This document shows, in pieces, positions 7,203 through 13,875 of a stretch of 13,875 nt of DNA. The stretch covers positions 1 through 13,875 of the forward strand of contig CALWMT010000036.1 in the NCBI GenBank assembly GCA_944382045.1, written 5' to 3'. Positions within the stretch are counted from its first letter, which is position 1. Every line of letters begins with the position of its first letter. The DNA is from an uncultured Enterocloster sp. Its GTDB lineage: Bacteria > Bacillota > Clostridia > Lachnospirales > Lachnospiraceae. The position numbers and the translations under genes were made by a program. The notes below the pieces were generated by a model. That model was given only the letters and a program-made list of their open reading frames with translations. It ran no database searches and had not been told where the DNA came from.

Positions 7203-7211
7203 GGAGAATAT

Positions 7212-7853
7212 ATGGAGCAGCAGGGAATTTTAGCAGTGGTGTCTGGTTTTTCCGGAGCGGGCAAGGGAACACTGATGAAGGAGCTTTTGAAGCGCTATGA
7301 CAATTATGCGCTTTCCATATCCGCGACAACCCGAAGCCCCAGGGAGGGCGAGGCGGACGGCCGGGAGTACTTCTTTATCTCGCAGGAGCGCTTTCAGCAG
7401 ATGATAGAGGAGGACCGGCTGATTGAGTATGCCCAATATGTAAATCATTACTACGGCACACCCAAGGATTATGTGATGCAGCAGATGGCACAGGGCAAGG
7501 ATGTGATCCTGGAGATTGAGATCCAGGGAGCTCTGAAGGTAAAGAAGCGCTTCCCAGATGCACTGCTGCTCTTTGTGACGCCGCCCAGTGCAGAGGAGCT
7601 CTGCCGCAGGCTGGTCGGCAGGGGGACAGAGACCCTTGAGGTGATCAATGCCAGACTGCGCAGGGCAGCGGAGGAGGCCTCCGGCATGGAGGCGTACGAC
7701 TATCTGCTCATCAATGACGAGATTGACCGCTGTGTGGAGGAGATGCACAATCTGATCCAGCTTCAGCACCGCCGTACGGCATTCCATTTGGATTTCCTCA
7801 ATCAGATGCGGGAGGAGCTGCGCCATCTGGATGTCAGGGGAACGGCATTATAA
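7212..7853 (+). CDS. gmk: Guanylate kinase
   Basis: The protein has 213 aa. It phosphorylates GMP (and dGMP) to GDP using ATP, an essential step of guanine nucleotide synthesis in the cytoplasm. The P-loop is SGFSGAGKGT (residues 11-20, K18). The GMP-binding segment is SATTRSPREGEADGREYFF (about 37-55), followed by YVNHYYGTPKDYV and the DVILEIEIQGALKVKKRFP strand (Asp plus the conserved IQGA). Length and order are standard. The ribosome binding site AAGGAG (7201-7206) overlaps the yicC stop codon, so translation of the two genes is probably coupled. Confidence 0.96.
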   Translation: MEQQGILAVVSGFSGAGKGTLMKELLKRYDNYALSISATTRSPREGEADGREYFFISQERFQQMIEEDRLIEYAQYVNHYYGTPKDYVMQQMAQGKDVILEIEIQGALKVKKRFPDALLLFVTPPSAEELCRRLVGRGTETLEVINARLRRAAEEASGMEAYDYLLINDEIDRCVEEMHNLIQLQHRRTAFHLDFLNQMREELRHLDVRGTAL

Positions 7854-7873
7854 TATTGAAAGGAGAATTCAAC

Positions 7874-8128
7874 ATGTTACATCCATCCTATACAGACCTC
7901 ATCAACGTAGTAAACAGCGATATTGAGCCCGGCGAGCAGCCGGTTGTGCAGAGCCGCTATTCGATCGTTATTGCGGCCTCCAAGCGGGCACGGCAGCTGA
8001 TTGCCGGAGAGGAGCCCCTGGTTGCGGGCGCCGCAAACAGAAAGCCTCTGTCCATTGCTGTGGACGAGCTGTATCATCAGAAGGTAAAGGTTCTTCCGGA
8101 GGAGGAGACGCCCTCTGAGGAGGAATAA
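7874..8128 (+). CDS. rpoZ: DNA-directed RNA polymerase subunit omega
   Basis: The protein has 84 aa from ATG 7874, which follows AAGGAG (7860-7865) at 8 nt. A TTG at 7856 would extend the frame by six residues but has no site of its own. The omega signature is SRYSIVIAASKRARQL (27-42), followed by KPLSIAVDEL (57-66); the tail is acidic (EEETPSEEE). Omega helps fold and assemble the beta-prime subunit of RNA polymerase. It sits 20 nt after gmk, in the gmk-rpoZ order common in Firmicutes. It is followed by a 188-nt gap full of inverted repeats. Confidence 0.94.
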   Translation: MLHPSYTDLINVVNSDIEPGEQPVVQSRYSIVIAASKRARQLIAGEEPLVAGAANRKPLSIAVDELYHQKVKVLPEEETPSEEE

Positions 8129-8136
8129 ATACGAGC

Positions 8137-8168
8137 CTGACGCCCTGCCCTATGCGGTGCGGCGTCAG
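8137..8168 (+). repeat. Inverted repeat 1 downstream of rpoZ
   Basis: CTGACGCC (8137-8144) and GGCGTCAG (8161-8168) form an 8-bp perfect stem with a 16-nt loop. No T-run follows. GCCCTG (8142-8147) can instead pair with CAGGGC (8173-8178), which would compete with repeat 2. Confidence 0.7.
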
Positions 8169-8174
8169 AGGCCA

Positions 8175-8205
8175 GGGCTGCCGCAAGGATGCGTTGCGGC
8201 AGCCC
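8175..8205 (+). repeat. Inverted repeat 2 downstream of rpoZ
   Basis: GGGCTGCCGCAA (8175-8186) and TTGCGGCAGCCC (8194-8205) form a perfect 12-bp stem with a 7-nt loop. It is followed by GAATTATATG rather than a T-run, so it is at best a non-canonical terminator or an mRNA-stabilising hairpin. Confidence 0.8.
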
Positions 8206-8223
8206 GAATTATATGTATGCAGA

Positions 8224-8280
8224 CAGTTCAGGACGGCGGGAAAACGGGATCCCTGCGGAGGGAGACGCCGTCCTGAACTG
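8224..8280 (+). repeat. Inverted repeat 3, long hairpin upstream of rimO
   Basis: CAGTTCAGGACGGCG (8224-8238) and CGCCGTCCTGAACTG (8266-8280) are exact 15-bp reverse complements. Inside, TCCCT (8250-8254) and AGGGA (8259-8263) close a GCGG tetraloop. No T-run follows. The hairpin ends 36 nt before the rimO start. Confidence 0.85.
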
Positions 8281-8316
8281 CTGTAGAAGTATATTTACAT
8301 TTGGGAGAGACAAGGA

Positions 8317-9666
8317 ATGGAAGAAAAAAAGCTGTTCTGCGTGTCCTTGGGATGTGATAAAAACCTGGTGGACACGGAAAAGATGCTCCGCCTTCTCAGA
8401 GATATGGGGATTGTCTTTACAGATGATCAGAAGGAAGCGGATATCATCCTTATCAATACCTGCTGCTTTATCGGAGATGCCAAGGAGGAGAGTGTGAATA
8501 CCATCCTTGAGATGGCGCAGGAGCAGGAGGAGGGGCGCTGCAGGGCCTTGATTGTGACGGGATGCCTGGCACAGAGATATAAGGATGAAATTCTGCAGGA
8601 GATTCCGGAGGTAGATGCGATCCTGGGGACTACCTCCTGGGAGGAGATCGGCGGGGTCGTCCGGCGGATTCTGGGAAGCGGGGAGGAGCATGTGGCCTGC
8701 TTCCACGATCTGAAGGAGCTGCCCTCCGCATCTGGACGGATTGTGACCACCGGCGGGTATTATGCATTTTTAAAGATTGCGGAGGGCTGTGACAAGCGGT
8801 GCACCTACTGCATCATCCCCTATCTGCGGGGGCCGTACCGCAGTGTTCCCATGGAGGAGCTTTTGGAGGAGGCCAGAGAGCTGGCGCGCGGCGGCGTGCG
8901 GGAGCTCATATTGGTGGCGCAGGAGACGACACTCTACGGCGTTGACCTTTACGGGGAGAAATCCCTCCCCAGGCTTTTGCGGGAGCTGGCAAGGATACCG
9001 GAGCTTCGCTGGATCCGCATTCAGTACTGCTACCCCGAGGAGATCACGGAGGAGCTGATTGCGGTGATAAGGGAGGAGGAAAAGGTCTGCCACTATCTGG
9101 ACATTCCGATCCAGCACGCCAGTGACCGAATTCTTCGGCGCATGGGACGGCGGACTACCCGTGCGGAGATTACGGAGCGGATCCGCCGCCTGCGGGAGGA
9201 GATACCGGATATTGCCCTGCGCACAACCCTGATATCCGGATTCCCGGGGGAGACCGAGGAGGACCACGAGGAGCTTCTGGATTTCGTGGATGAGATGGAA
9301 TTTGAGCGCCTGGGCGTATTTCCCTACTCACCGGAGGAGGATACACCGGCCTATTCCTACCCGGATCAGGTCCCCCAGGAGGTAAAGGAGGAGCGGCGGG
9401 ATGCCATTATGGAGCTTCAGCAGGAGATTGCCTTTGCCCGCTGTGAGGAGATGCGGGGTAAAATTCTCACAGTGATGGTGGAGGGAAAGGTGGCGGATGA
9501 GCCCGTGTATGTGGGGCGCACCTACATGGATGCGCCAAATGTGGATGGACTGATCTTTATCAATTCCGGTGAACTGTTTATGTCCGGCGATTTTGTCAGA
9601 GTCAAGGTGACAGGAGCCGCTGAGTATGATCTGATAGGAGAGGTGTACGATGAATCTGCCCAATAA
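8317..9666 (+). CDS. rimO: Ribosomal protein S12 methylthiotransferase RimO
   Basis: The protein has 449 aa. It is a radical SAM enzyme that adds a methylthio group to the conserved aspartate of ribosomal protein S12. The N-terminal MTTase domain holds the auxiliary cluster cysteines C13 (LGCDKN), C49 (NTCCF) and C83 (TGCLAQRY). The radical SAM triad is C158, C162 and C165 in GCDKRCTYC, followed by IIPYLRGPYRS. A C-terminal TRAM-like domain covers about 383-446. The LGCDKN start and the RGPYRS segment favour RimO over the tRNA enzyme MiaB. The ATG at 8317 is preceded by GGGAGAGACAAGGA. It overlaps pgsA by 17 nt. Any promoter upstream is unclear; transcription may read through the inverted-repeat region. 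Confidence 0.95.
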   Translation: MEEKKLFCVSLGCDKNLVDTEKMLRLLRDMGIVFTDDQKEADIILINTCCFIGDAKEESVNTILEMAQEQEEGRCRALIVTGCLAQRYKDEILQEIPEVDAILGTTSWEEIGGVVRRILGSGEEHVACFHDLKELPSASGRIVTTGGYYAFLKIAEGCDKRCTYCIIPYLRGPYRSVPMEELLEEARELARGGVRELILVAQETTLYGVDLYGEKSLPRLLRELARIPELRWIRIQYCYPEEITEELIAVIREEEKVCHYLDIPIQHASDRILRRMGRRTTRAEITERIRRLREEIPDIALRTTLISGFPGETEEDHEELLDFVDEMEFERLGVFPYSPEEDTPAYSYPDQVPQEVKEERRDAIMELQQEIAFARCEEMRGKILTVMVEGKVADEPVYVGRTYMDAPNVDGLIFINSGELFMSGDFVRVKVTGAAEYDLIGEVYDESAQ

Positions 9667-10192
9667 GCTTACCGTTCTGCGCATATGCATGATTCCCTTC
9701 TTTGTGGCTGCGCTTTTGTACGCGGATGGAGCCAGCCAGAGCATGCGCCTTCTGGCAAATGTGCTCTTTATCGCGGCCAGCCTTACAGACCTTCTGGACG
9801 GAAAAATTGCCAGAAAATACAATCTGGTCACTAATTTTGGAAAATTTATGGATCCCCTTGCGGACAAGCTTCTTGTGTGCTCCGCTCTGATCTGCCTGAT
9901 TGAGCTGGGACAGCTTCCCGCGTGGATTGTGATTGTCATTATCAGCCGGGAATTCATCATCAGCGGCTTCCGCCTTGTCGCAGCGGACAATGGCATTGTC
10001 ATCGCGGCCAGCTACTGGGGCAAATTTAAAACAACCTTTCAGATGCTTGCGGTGATCCTGCTCATTTTTAATATTCCATCTCTGGCACTTTTGACAAATA
10101 TTGTGCTCGCTGCCGCTGTGCTGCTCACCATCGTGTCGCTGGTGGATTATATTGTGAAGAATCATAAGGTGCTCACCGAAGGAGGAATGTGA
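9650..10192 (+). CDS. pgsA: CDP-diacylglycerol--glycerol-3-phosphate 3-phosphatidyltransferase
   Basis: The protein has 180 aa. It is an integral membrane enzyme that makes phosphatidylglycerolphosphate, the precursor of phosphatidylglycerol and cardiolipin. The CDP-alcohol phosphotransferase motif is complete: D47, D50, G51, A54, R55, G64, D68 and D72. The N-terminus NLPNKLTVLRICMIPFFV is typical of PgsA, and several hydrophobic helices follow (about 9-24, 34-47, 74-93, 95-115, 129-160). The start ATG at 9650 lies inside the rimO 3' end behind GGAGAGG, so the two genes are probably translationally coupled. The cinA-like gene begins one base after its stop. Confidence 0.95.
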   Translation: MNLPNKLTVLRICMIPFFVAALLYADGASQSMRLLANVLFIAASLTDLLDGKIARKYNLVTNFGKFMDPLADKLLVCSALICLIELGQLPAWIVIVIISREFIISGFRLVAADNGIVIAASYWGKFKTTFQMLAVILLIFNIPSLALLTNIVLAAAVLLTIVSLVDYIVKNHKVLTEGGM

Positions 10193-10193
10193 C

Positions 10194-10709
10194 ATGACCA
10201 TAGAAGAAGAGGTGGCAGGACTCCTTCAGCAGAAGAGGCTTACGATCGCCACAGCAGAATCCTGCACGGGAGGCTTGGTGGCTGCCCGCCTGGTAAGTGT
10301 GCCTGGGGTGTCAGAGGTGTTCATGGAGGGACTTGTAACCTACTCAAATCAGGCCAAGATGCGGCTTTTGGGGGTGAAGGAGGCCACCCTGGCCTCCTTC
10401 GGCGCAGTGAGCCGAGAGACGGCCGTGGAGATGGCCGAGGGCGGGAGAAGGCAGGCGGAGACGGATGTCTGCATATCCACCACAGGAATTGCAGGGCCCG
10501 ACGGCGGAACAGAGGAAAAGCCGGTGGGGCTTGTATATATGGCCTGCTGCGTGAATGGGCGGACGGCTGTGAAGCGCTGTCAGTTTTCCGGTGACCGGCA
10601 GCAGATCCGCGGGCAGGCGGCAGAGACAGCGCTGGCGCTTGTGCGTTCCTGCCTTTTGGCCGAGCCGGAGACGCTTGCAGAAGAGAACCAGGGAAGAGGG
10701 GAGAACTGA
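10194..10709 (+). CDS. pncC: Stand-alone CinA C-terminal domain protein (nicotinamide-nucleotide amidase PncC family)
   Basis: The protein has 171 aa. The family deamidates nicotinamide mononucleotide to nicotinate mononucleotide in NAD recycling. The signature AESCTGG is at residues 21-27, followed by TTGIAGPDGGTEEKPVGLVY and a C-terminal helix (RGQAAETALALVRSCLL). The N-terminal MoaB-like (COG1058) domain of full-length CinA is missing, but stand-alone CinA-C proteins of this size are common and active in other bacteria. GGAGG at 10181-10185 overlaps the end of pgsA. The enzymatic role is inferred from the family; a link to competence, as the name CinA suggests, is not supported by this context, since recA is not adjacent. 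Confidence 0.92.
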   Translation: MTIEEEVAGLLQQKRLTIATAESCTGGLVAARLVSVPGVSEVFMEGLVTYSNQAKMRLLGVKEATLASFGAVSRETAVEMAEGGRRQAETDVCISTTGIAGPDGGTEEKPVGLVYMACCVNGRTAVKRCQFSGDRQQIRGQAAETALALVRSCLLAEPETLAEENQGRGEN

Positions 10710-10710
10710 G

Positions 10711-12030
10711 ATGGAGAGAGCACGGGTAAAAAAGCAGCTGGGAGCCGCATGCAGCTATGCCTATTCCAGGCTGACACTGAACTACTATATGTATTATGAT
10801 GCATCGCAGGAGGAGGATTTCCCTGAGAAAATTCTGGGGCCCTTGGCCGAGCGCTTTCACTCGCTTTTGGGCGGCTTCCTGCAGGGCAGCACATCCCTGG
10901 AGGAGCTGGACGCCCTGCGCAGCGAGGTGATCCGGGAGATGGAGCAGACCACTGCCTATACGGATATCCTTCAGGCCTATGAGTATGTATTGAACCGGCT
11001 GGAGGGAAGATTTGAGCCAAGGCTGATGGGAAAGGCCCGGCCGGCCGTGGATGCGGAGGAGACGGCCTGGGAGATTATGGCGCATATAAGGGAGGTTGGA
11101 GATGCCGCCTCCATAAATCAGCGGATTCAAAATATCGTGGGGCAGCTGCCTGTGCGGCTGACGAAGGCCAAATTTTTTGCCATGGTGGAGGAAGGGCTTT
11201 CGCTCTATATTGGAAGCCCCCGCGAGAGCCTGGACGACATGATTGGCCTTCTGCGCTCGGAGGGACTGATGCATCAGCCAAAGGCCCATGCGGAGGGCTA
11301 TGAGGAGCTGGAGCGGTTTCTGGAAAGCTGCCGGGAGACAGATTATGCCCAGCTGGACGCGAAGACCTATCGGTATCTGACCGGGGAGCTTGAGAGGATA
11401 GGGGAGATTCTGGCGAATCTGACCTGGAATATAGTTCTGCTGATGAATCTGGTCAATGATCTGTATCTTATCTTCCTCACAAGAGAACATGTTCTCATGG
11501 GAGCAGCAGAGGAAAAGAAAATGCTTGGAATTCTCAGCGATATCCAGACGCTTTTTGCTTCCGGAGCAGGGGAGATTCCCGAAGAGATTACGCAGAGCCT
11601 GACCTTTCTGGAGGGAAAGCAGGAGGCATTCTTTGAGCAGTGGATGCGTGTACAGAGCTCTGAAGAGGAGCTGCAAAGGGAGGAGGCCCCTGTGCGTGAC
11701 CTTCTCCGCCAGGTGGAAACCCTGATGTCCGGCAGCTCTTTTATGGAGTTTAGGCGTCCGGAAGCATCGCAGGAGGAGGTGACCCGCGCGTATCTGACGG
11801 AGGCCGAGCAGGAGCTTTTCCAGAGCCTGAGCGCTTCCTGGAAGGGTCAGCCAAGGGTTTTGGTCAGGGCGGCTATGGCCAAAATTCTTTCCCGGCTTCC
11901 TGTATTTTTCCAATCAGCCCAGGAGCTCCACGCATATATTCAGAACAGTCTGGAGGCATGCGAGGACGAGGCGGAGCGGGAGGCGTCGGTGCGCCTAATC
12001 CGCATGATTTTGGACGAGGAGATGGAGTAA
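10711..12030 (+). CDS. Uncharacterised 439-aa helical protein
   Basis: I do not recognise this protein. The start is ATG 10711, one base after the cinA-like stop and behind GAGGGGAGAA; an open extension to 10591 runs inside the preceding gene and is rejected. The sequence is almost entirely predicted helical, rich in Glu, Leu and Ala, with no signal peptide. Residues 236-257 (NLTWNIVLLMNLVNDLYLIFLT) are hydrophobic and could be a buried or membrane-touching helix, though they hold Asn and Asp. A possible internal repeat links QLPVRLTKAKFFAMVEEGL (145-163) and RLPVFFQSAQELHAYIQNSL (395-414), each followed by a similar helix. I see no catalytic motif or metal-binding cysteine cluster. Tight spacing to the genes on both sides indicates cotranscription with pgsA, the cinA-like gene and the 106-aa gene. 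Confidence 0.85.
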   Translation: MERARVKKQLGAACSYAYSRLTLNYYMYYDASQEEDFPEKILGPLAERFHSLLGGFLQGSTSLEELDALRSEVIREMEQTTAYTDILQAYEYVLNRLEGRFEPRLMGKARPAVDAEETAWEIMAHIREVGDAASINQRIQNIVGQLPVRLTKAKFFAMVEEGLSLYIGSPRESLDDMIGLLRSEGLMHQPKAHAEGYEELERFLESCRETDYAQLDAKTYRYLTGELERIGEILANLTWNIVLLMNLVNDLYLIFLTREHVLMGAAEEKKMLGILSDIQTLFASGAGEIPEEITQSLTFLEGKQEAFFEQWMRVQSSEEELQREEAPVRDLLRQVETLMSGSSFMEFRRPEASQEEVTRAYLTEAEQELFQSLSASWKGQPRVLVRAAMAKILSRLPVFFQSAQELHAYIQNSLEACEDEAEREASVRLIRMILDEEME

Positions 12031-12031
12031 A

Positions 12032-12352
12032 ATGATCTGGTGGAAGCACCTGTACATGGGGGACAAGGCTTCCGCATGGAGGCCGCAGATCCTGGAGGGG
12101 ATCCGCCTGGGAAGAAAAATGCCGGGCATCTATGTGATTACACCTCCTGCAAGTGGGAATCATATATTCGACATCCGGCCCGTCTCCCTTCTCACAGAAG
12201 AGGAGAGAAGGGGAGAGACGCCTCTGATACTGGGCACAGCCCTGGGATATGGCGAGGCCTGCCAGGTTGTCCGGCAGATGGTGGATGATATGTACCGCTC
12301 TACAGGTGCCTTTGACTGGCAGCAGTATATGGATTTTTTGGAGGCGAGATGA
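12032..12352 (+). CDS. Uncharacterised 106-aa protein
   Basis: I cannot assign a function. It starts MIWWKHLYMGDKA, contains PGIYVITPPASGNHIFDIRPVSLL and ends with a helix GYGEACQVVRQMVDDMYRSTGAFDWQQYMDFLEAR. The mix of a short strand-rich middle and a helical end suggests a small compact cytoplasmic domain; there is no signal peptide or membrane segment. The start ATG 12032 lies one base after the preceding stop and uses GGAG or GAGGAG inside the upstream gene. Its last bases overlap the DUF2953 gene by four (ATGA). The sequence looks conserved rather than random, and I recall similar unnamed proteins in Lachnospiraceae, but I have not verified this. Confidence 0.82.
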   Translation: MIWWKHLYMGDKASAWRPQILEGIRLGRKMPGIYVITPPASGNHIFDIRPVSLLTEEERRGETPLILGTALGYGEACQVVRQMVDDMYRSTGAFDWQQYMDFLEAR

Positions 12353-13329
12353 TCCAGGGAGCAATATTTGTGCTGAAGCTTTTAGGCATTCTTCTGCTGG
12401 CAGTCCTTCTGTTGCTTCTGGCCGCTGTGCTCTGCGCGCTTTTTGTGCCGGTCCGTTACCGGATAAGGGGGGAGCTCCCGGAGGGCGGAGCCGATGCTTT
12501 CGGGGAGGGAAAAATCTCCTGGCTGTTCGGCATGCTTTCTGTGCGGGGACGGTTTGAAAGGAAGGGCGGACTGCGTCTCAGAGCCAGCCTTCTGGGCTTT
12601 ACCCTGTGGAGACGGGGGGAGGACAGCGGTGAGGATGACGTAAGACCGCCGGAGAGCGGAGAGGATGTGCAGCCGGATGGATATCGGACGGATGCCGAGG
12701 CCGGTGACAGAAGCACAGGCGAATCCCGCAGCAGCCAGGGGCAGGAGGCAGACGCGCCTTCCCTGGATTCCGCTCCGGCGGAGCATGGCAGTGAAATGGA
12801 TGCTGTGCAGGAGGAGGAGCAGGAGGAAGAGAAGGAGGCGCCTGCTTTGGGCCTTGTTGAGAGAGCAAAGCGCAGGATACGGAATTTCTTTGAAAAAATA
12901 TATAGGGCTCTGCGAAAACTGGCGTTTTCATTTCTGGCATTTTGTGGTAAGCTAAAGGAGACAGCGCATAAGGCTGAAAAAGCCAAGGAATGGTTCTCCG
13001 ATGAAAAGAATCAGGAATCGCTCCAGCTTTTGCTCCGGCAGGCCAGGCGGCTGGCTGCCCACGGGCTTCCCAGAAGGGGCAGCGGGGAAATCACCTTTGG
13101 CTTTGAGGATCCCGGCCTGACAGGACAGGTGCTGGCGGCGGCTAGCCTGGTATATCCCTTCTGCCATAGACAGTTGAGGATTTATCCTGTATTTGACAGA
13201 AGGATTCTGGAGGGACAGTTCGATTTCCAGGGGCGGATTCGATCTGCCTATGTGCTTTGGCTGGCCTGGGAGATATACCGGGATAAGCATACCTGGCGCA
13301 TGATACGGAGATGGCTGCGGCGCGGATAG
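12349..13329 (+). CDS. DUF2953 domain membrane protein (YtfI-like)
   Basis: The protein has 326 aa. Residues 5-33 are one long hydrophobic helix near the N-terminus, so the protein is membrane anchored. After a short domain (34-90, VRYRIRGELPEG to LLGFTLWRR) comes an acidic, low-complexity stretch (91-166) rich in Glu, Asp and Ser. A basic helical region (170-240) follows, then the DUF2953 signature ITFGFEDPGLTGQVLAAASLVYP with RIYPVF and LEGQFDFQGRIR (248-298). In B. subtilis the related ytfI precedes ytfJ, as it precedes gerW here, so a sporulation-linked role is plausible but unproven. It starts at ATG 12349, with GGAGG at 12340-12344, and overlaps the 106-aa gene by 4 nt. Confidence 0.85.
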   Translation: MIQGAIFVLKLLGILLLAVLLLLLAAVLCALFVPVRYRIRGELPEGGADAFGEGKISWLFGMLSVRGRFERKGGLRLRASLLGFTLWRRGEDSGEDDVRPPESGEDVQPDGYRTDAEAGDRSTGESRSSQGQEADAPSLDSAPAEHGSEMDAVQEEEQEEEKEAPALGLVERAKRRIRNFFEKIYRALRKLAFSFLAFCGKLKETAHKAEKAKEWFSDEKNQESLQLLLRQARRLAAHGLPRRGSGEITFGFEDPGLTGQVLAAASLVYPFCHRQLRIYPVFDRRILEGQFDFQGRIRSAYVLWLAWEIYRDKHTWRMIRRWLRRG

Positions 13330-13377
13330 GCATTCCCCTGAGGCATCTACTATATAAAGAAGGAAAAGGATTAGAAT

Positions 13378-13803
13378 ATGGCGGAAAATCAATTCACATC
13401 CACAATTGAATCATTGTTTAAAGGGCTTGATCAGTTTGTGACGACAAAGACCGTGGTGGGAGAGCCGGTGCAGGTGGGTGAGACGATCATCATACCTCTG
13501 ATCGACGTGACCTGCGGGATGGCAGCTGGAGCATTCGCAGAGGGCGCAAAGCAGAAGCAGCGCGGCGGCGGCGGAATGAGCGCTAAGATGAGTCCCAGTG
13601 CGGTTCTAGTGATCCAGGGAGGCGTCACCAAGCTGGTGAATGTGAAGAATCAGGACGCTGTCACCAAGGTAATCGATATGGCGCCTGATCTGATCAACAA
13701 ATTCCTTGGAGGCAGACCGCCCATATCGGAGGAGACAGTCCAAGCGGCAAGGGACACAGCGGCCGCATATGAAAAGAAAAAAAAGCAGATGGATGCGCAG
13801 TGA
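13378..13803 (+). CDS. gerW: GerW family sporulation protein (YtfJ)
   Basis: The protein has 141 aa, close to the family's usual length. Hallmarks are the N-terminal helix IESLFKGLDQFVTTKTVVGEPV, the strand IIPLIDVTCGMAAGAF, a glycine-rich turn (RGGGGMSAKMSPSAVLVI) and the C-terminal helix DAVTKVIDMAPDLINKF. In B. subtilis, YtfJ (GerW) is made during sporulation and is needed for a normal germination response. AAAGGA (13365-13370) lies 7 nt before the ATG. The gap to DUF2953 is 48 nt; a TATATAAA stretch at 13351-13358 could be part of a promoter, but no matching upstream box was found. Its presence suggests the organism forms spores. Confidence 0.93.
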   Translation: MAENQFTSTIESLFKGLDQFVTTKTVVGEPVQVGETIIIPLIDVTCGMAAGAFAEGAKQKQRGGGGMSAKMSPSAVLVIQGGVTKLVNVKNQDAVTKVIDMAPDLINKFLGGRPPISEETVQAARDTAAAYEKKKKQMDAQ

Positions 13804-13838
13804 GGCAGGCGGTGCCCCTGCCTGGCCATCATGCGGCC
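13803..13838 (+). repeat. Short hairpins after gerW
   Basis: AGGCAGG (13803-13809) pairs with CCTGCCT (13817-13823), and GGCC (13824-13827) with GGCC (13835-13838). Neither is followed by a T-run, so they are weak candidates for gerW termination. Confidence 0.4.
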
Positions 13839-13853
13839 TCCACAGAAATATGT

Positions 13854-13875
13854 AAAAAAAAAAAAAAAAAGCTCC
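13854..13875 (-). terminator. A17 tract, probably the U-tract of a terminator cut by the window edge
   Basis: Seventeen consecutive A (13854-13870) are followed by GCTCC at the edge. On the minus strand this reads GGAGC then T17, as the 3' arm and U-tract of an intrinsic terminator for a convergent gene to the right. The other arm lies outside the window. Confidence 0.5.

Noticed and set aside
8267..8301. Promoter for rimO using CTGAAC and TACATT.
   Set aside because: The -35 matches only three positions and the start of transcription would fall within the ribosome binding site.
10321..11913. Open frame of 530 codons on the minus strand opposite the cinA-like and 439-aa genes.
   Set aside because: Composition is a shadow of the plus-strand codon use (Pro, Gln, Leu, Arg rich), with no ribosome binding site or domain. 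The plus-strand frame has proper spacing and starts.
13324..13350. Forespore-type (sigma-F or sigma-G) promoter upstream of gerW: GGATA followed by GGCATCTAC.
   Set aside because: The spacing is only 13 nt, too short for these factors, and the -10-like box fits imperfectly. A sigma-E-like reading (CATCTACT) has no acceptable -35.

Overview
The window looks like a chromosomal housekeeping segment from a spore-forming member of the class Clostridia, most likely a moderately GC-rich Lachnospiraceae. This is inferred from the Firmicute-style AlaS, S21 and RqcH sequences, strong GGAGG ribosome binding sites, tight operons and a GerW (YtfJ) sporulation gene. I see no rRNA, tRNA, CRISPR array, insertion sequence or phage gene.

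Layout. (1) 2-169: the 3' end of rnhA. (2) 326-1141: a membrane-anchored protein with an Ala/Glu-rich linker and a C-terminal LprI-like (DUF1311) domain, with its own promoter and a clear terminator. (3) 1275-3923: alaS behind an extended -10 promoter. (4) 4083-4259: rpsU, with a very strong promoter, a hairpin-prone leader and a perfect 12-bp terminator stem. (5) 4398-6143, minus strand: rqcH (NFACT / fibronectin-binding-like), convergent with rpsU. (6) From a divergent promoter pair at 6225-6290, a long plus-strand run begins: yicC, gmk, rpoZ, then a gap with three perfect inverted repeats, then rimO, pgsA, a stand-alone CinA-C/PncC gene, two unrecognised genes, a DUF2953 membrane protein and gerW. 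Most junctions from rimO to DUF2953 overlap or are 1-2 nt apart, which suggests cotranscription. (7) The right end holds weak hairpins and an A17 tract that probably belongs to a terminator lying mostly beyond the window.

How the genes fit together. The alaS-rpsU-rqcH block is translation-centred: AlaS makes Ala-tRNA, which RqcH uses to alanine-tail nascent chains on stalled 50S subunits. The yicC-gmk-rpoZ block joins RNA turnover, GMP phosphorylation and the RNA polymerase omega subunit. RimO modifies ribosomal protein S12, PgsA makes phosphatidylglycerolphosphate and PncC recycles NMN. The DUF2953-gerW pair resembles ytfI-ytfJ of Bacillus and is probably sporulation-linked.

I do not see a clear new defence or mobile system. 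The least explained items are the 439-aa and 106-aa gene pair (10711-12352), the inverted-repeat cluster between rpoZ and rimO, and the promoter-like sequence antisense to the rqcH 3' end.
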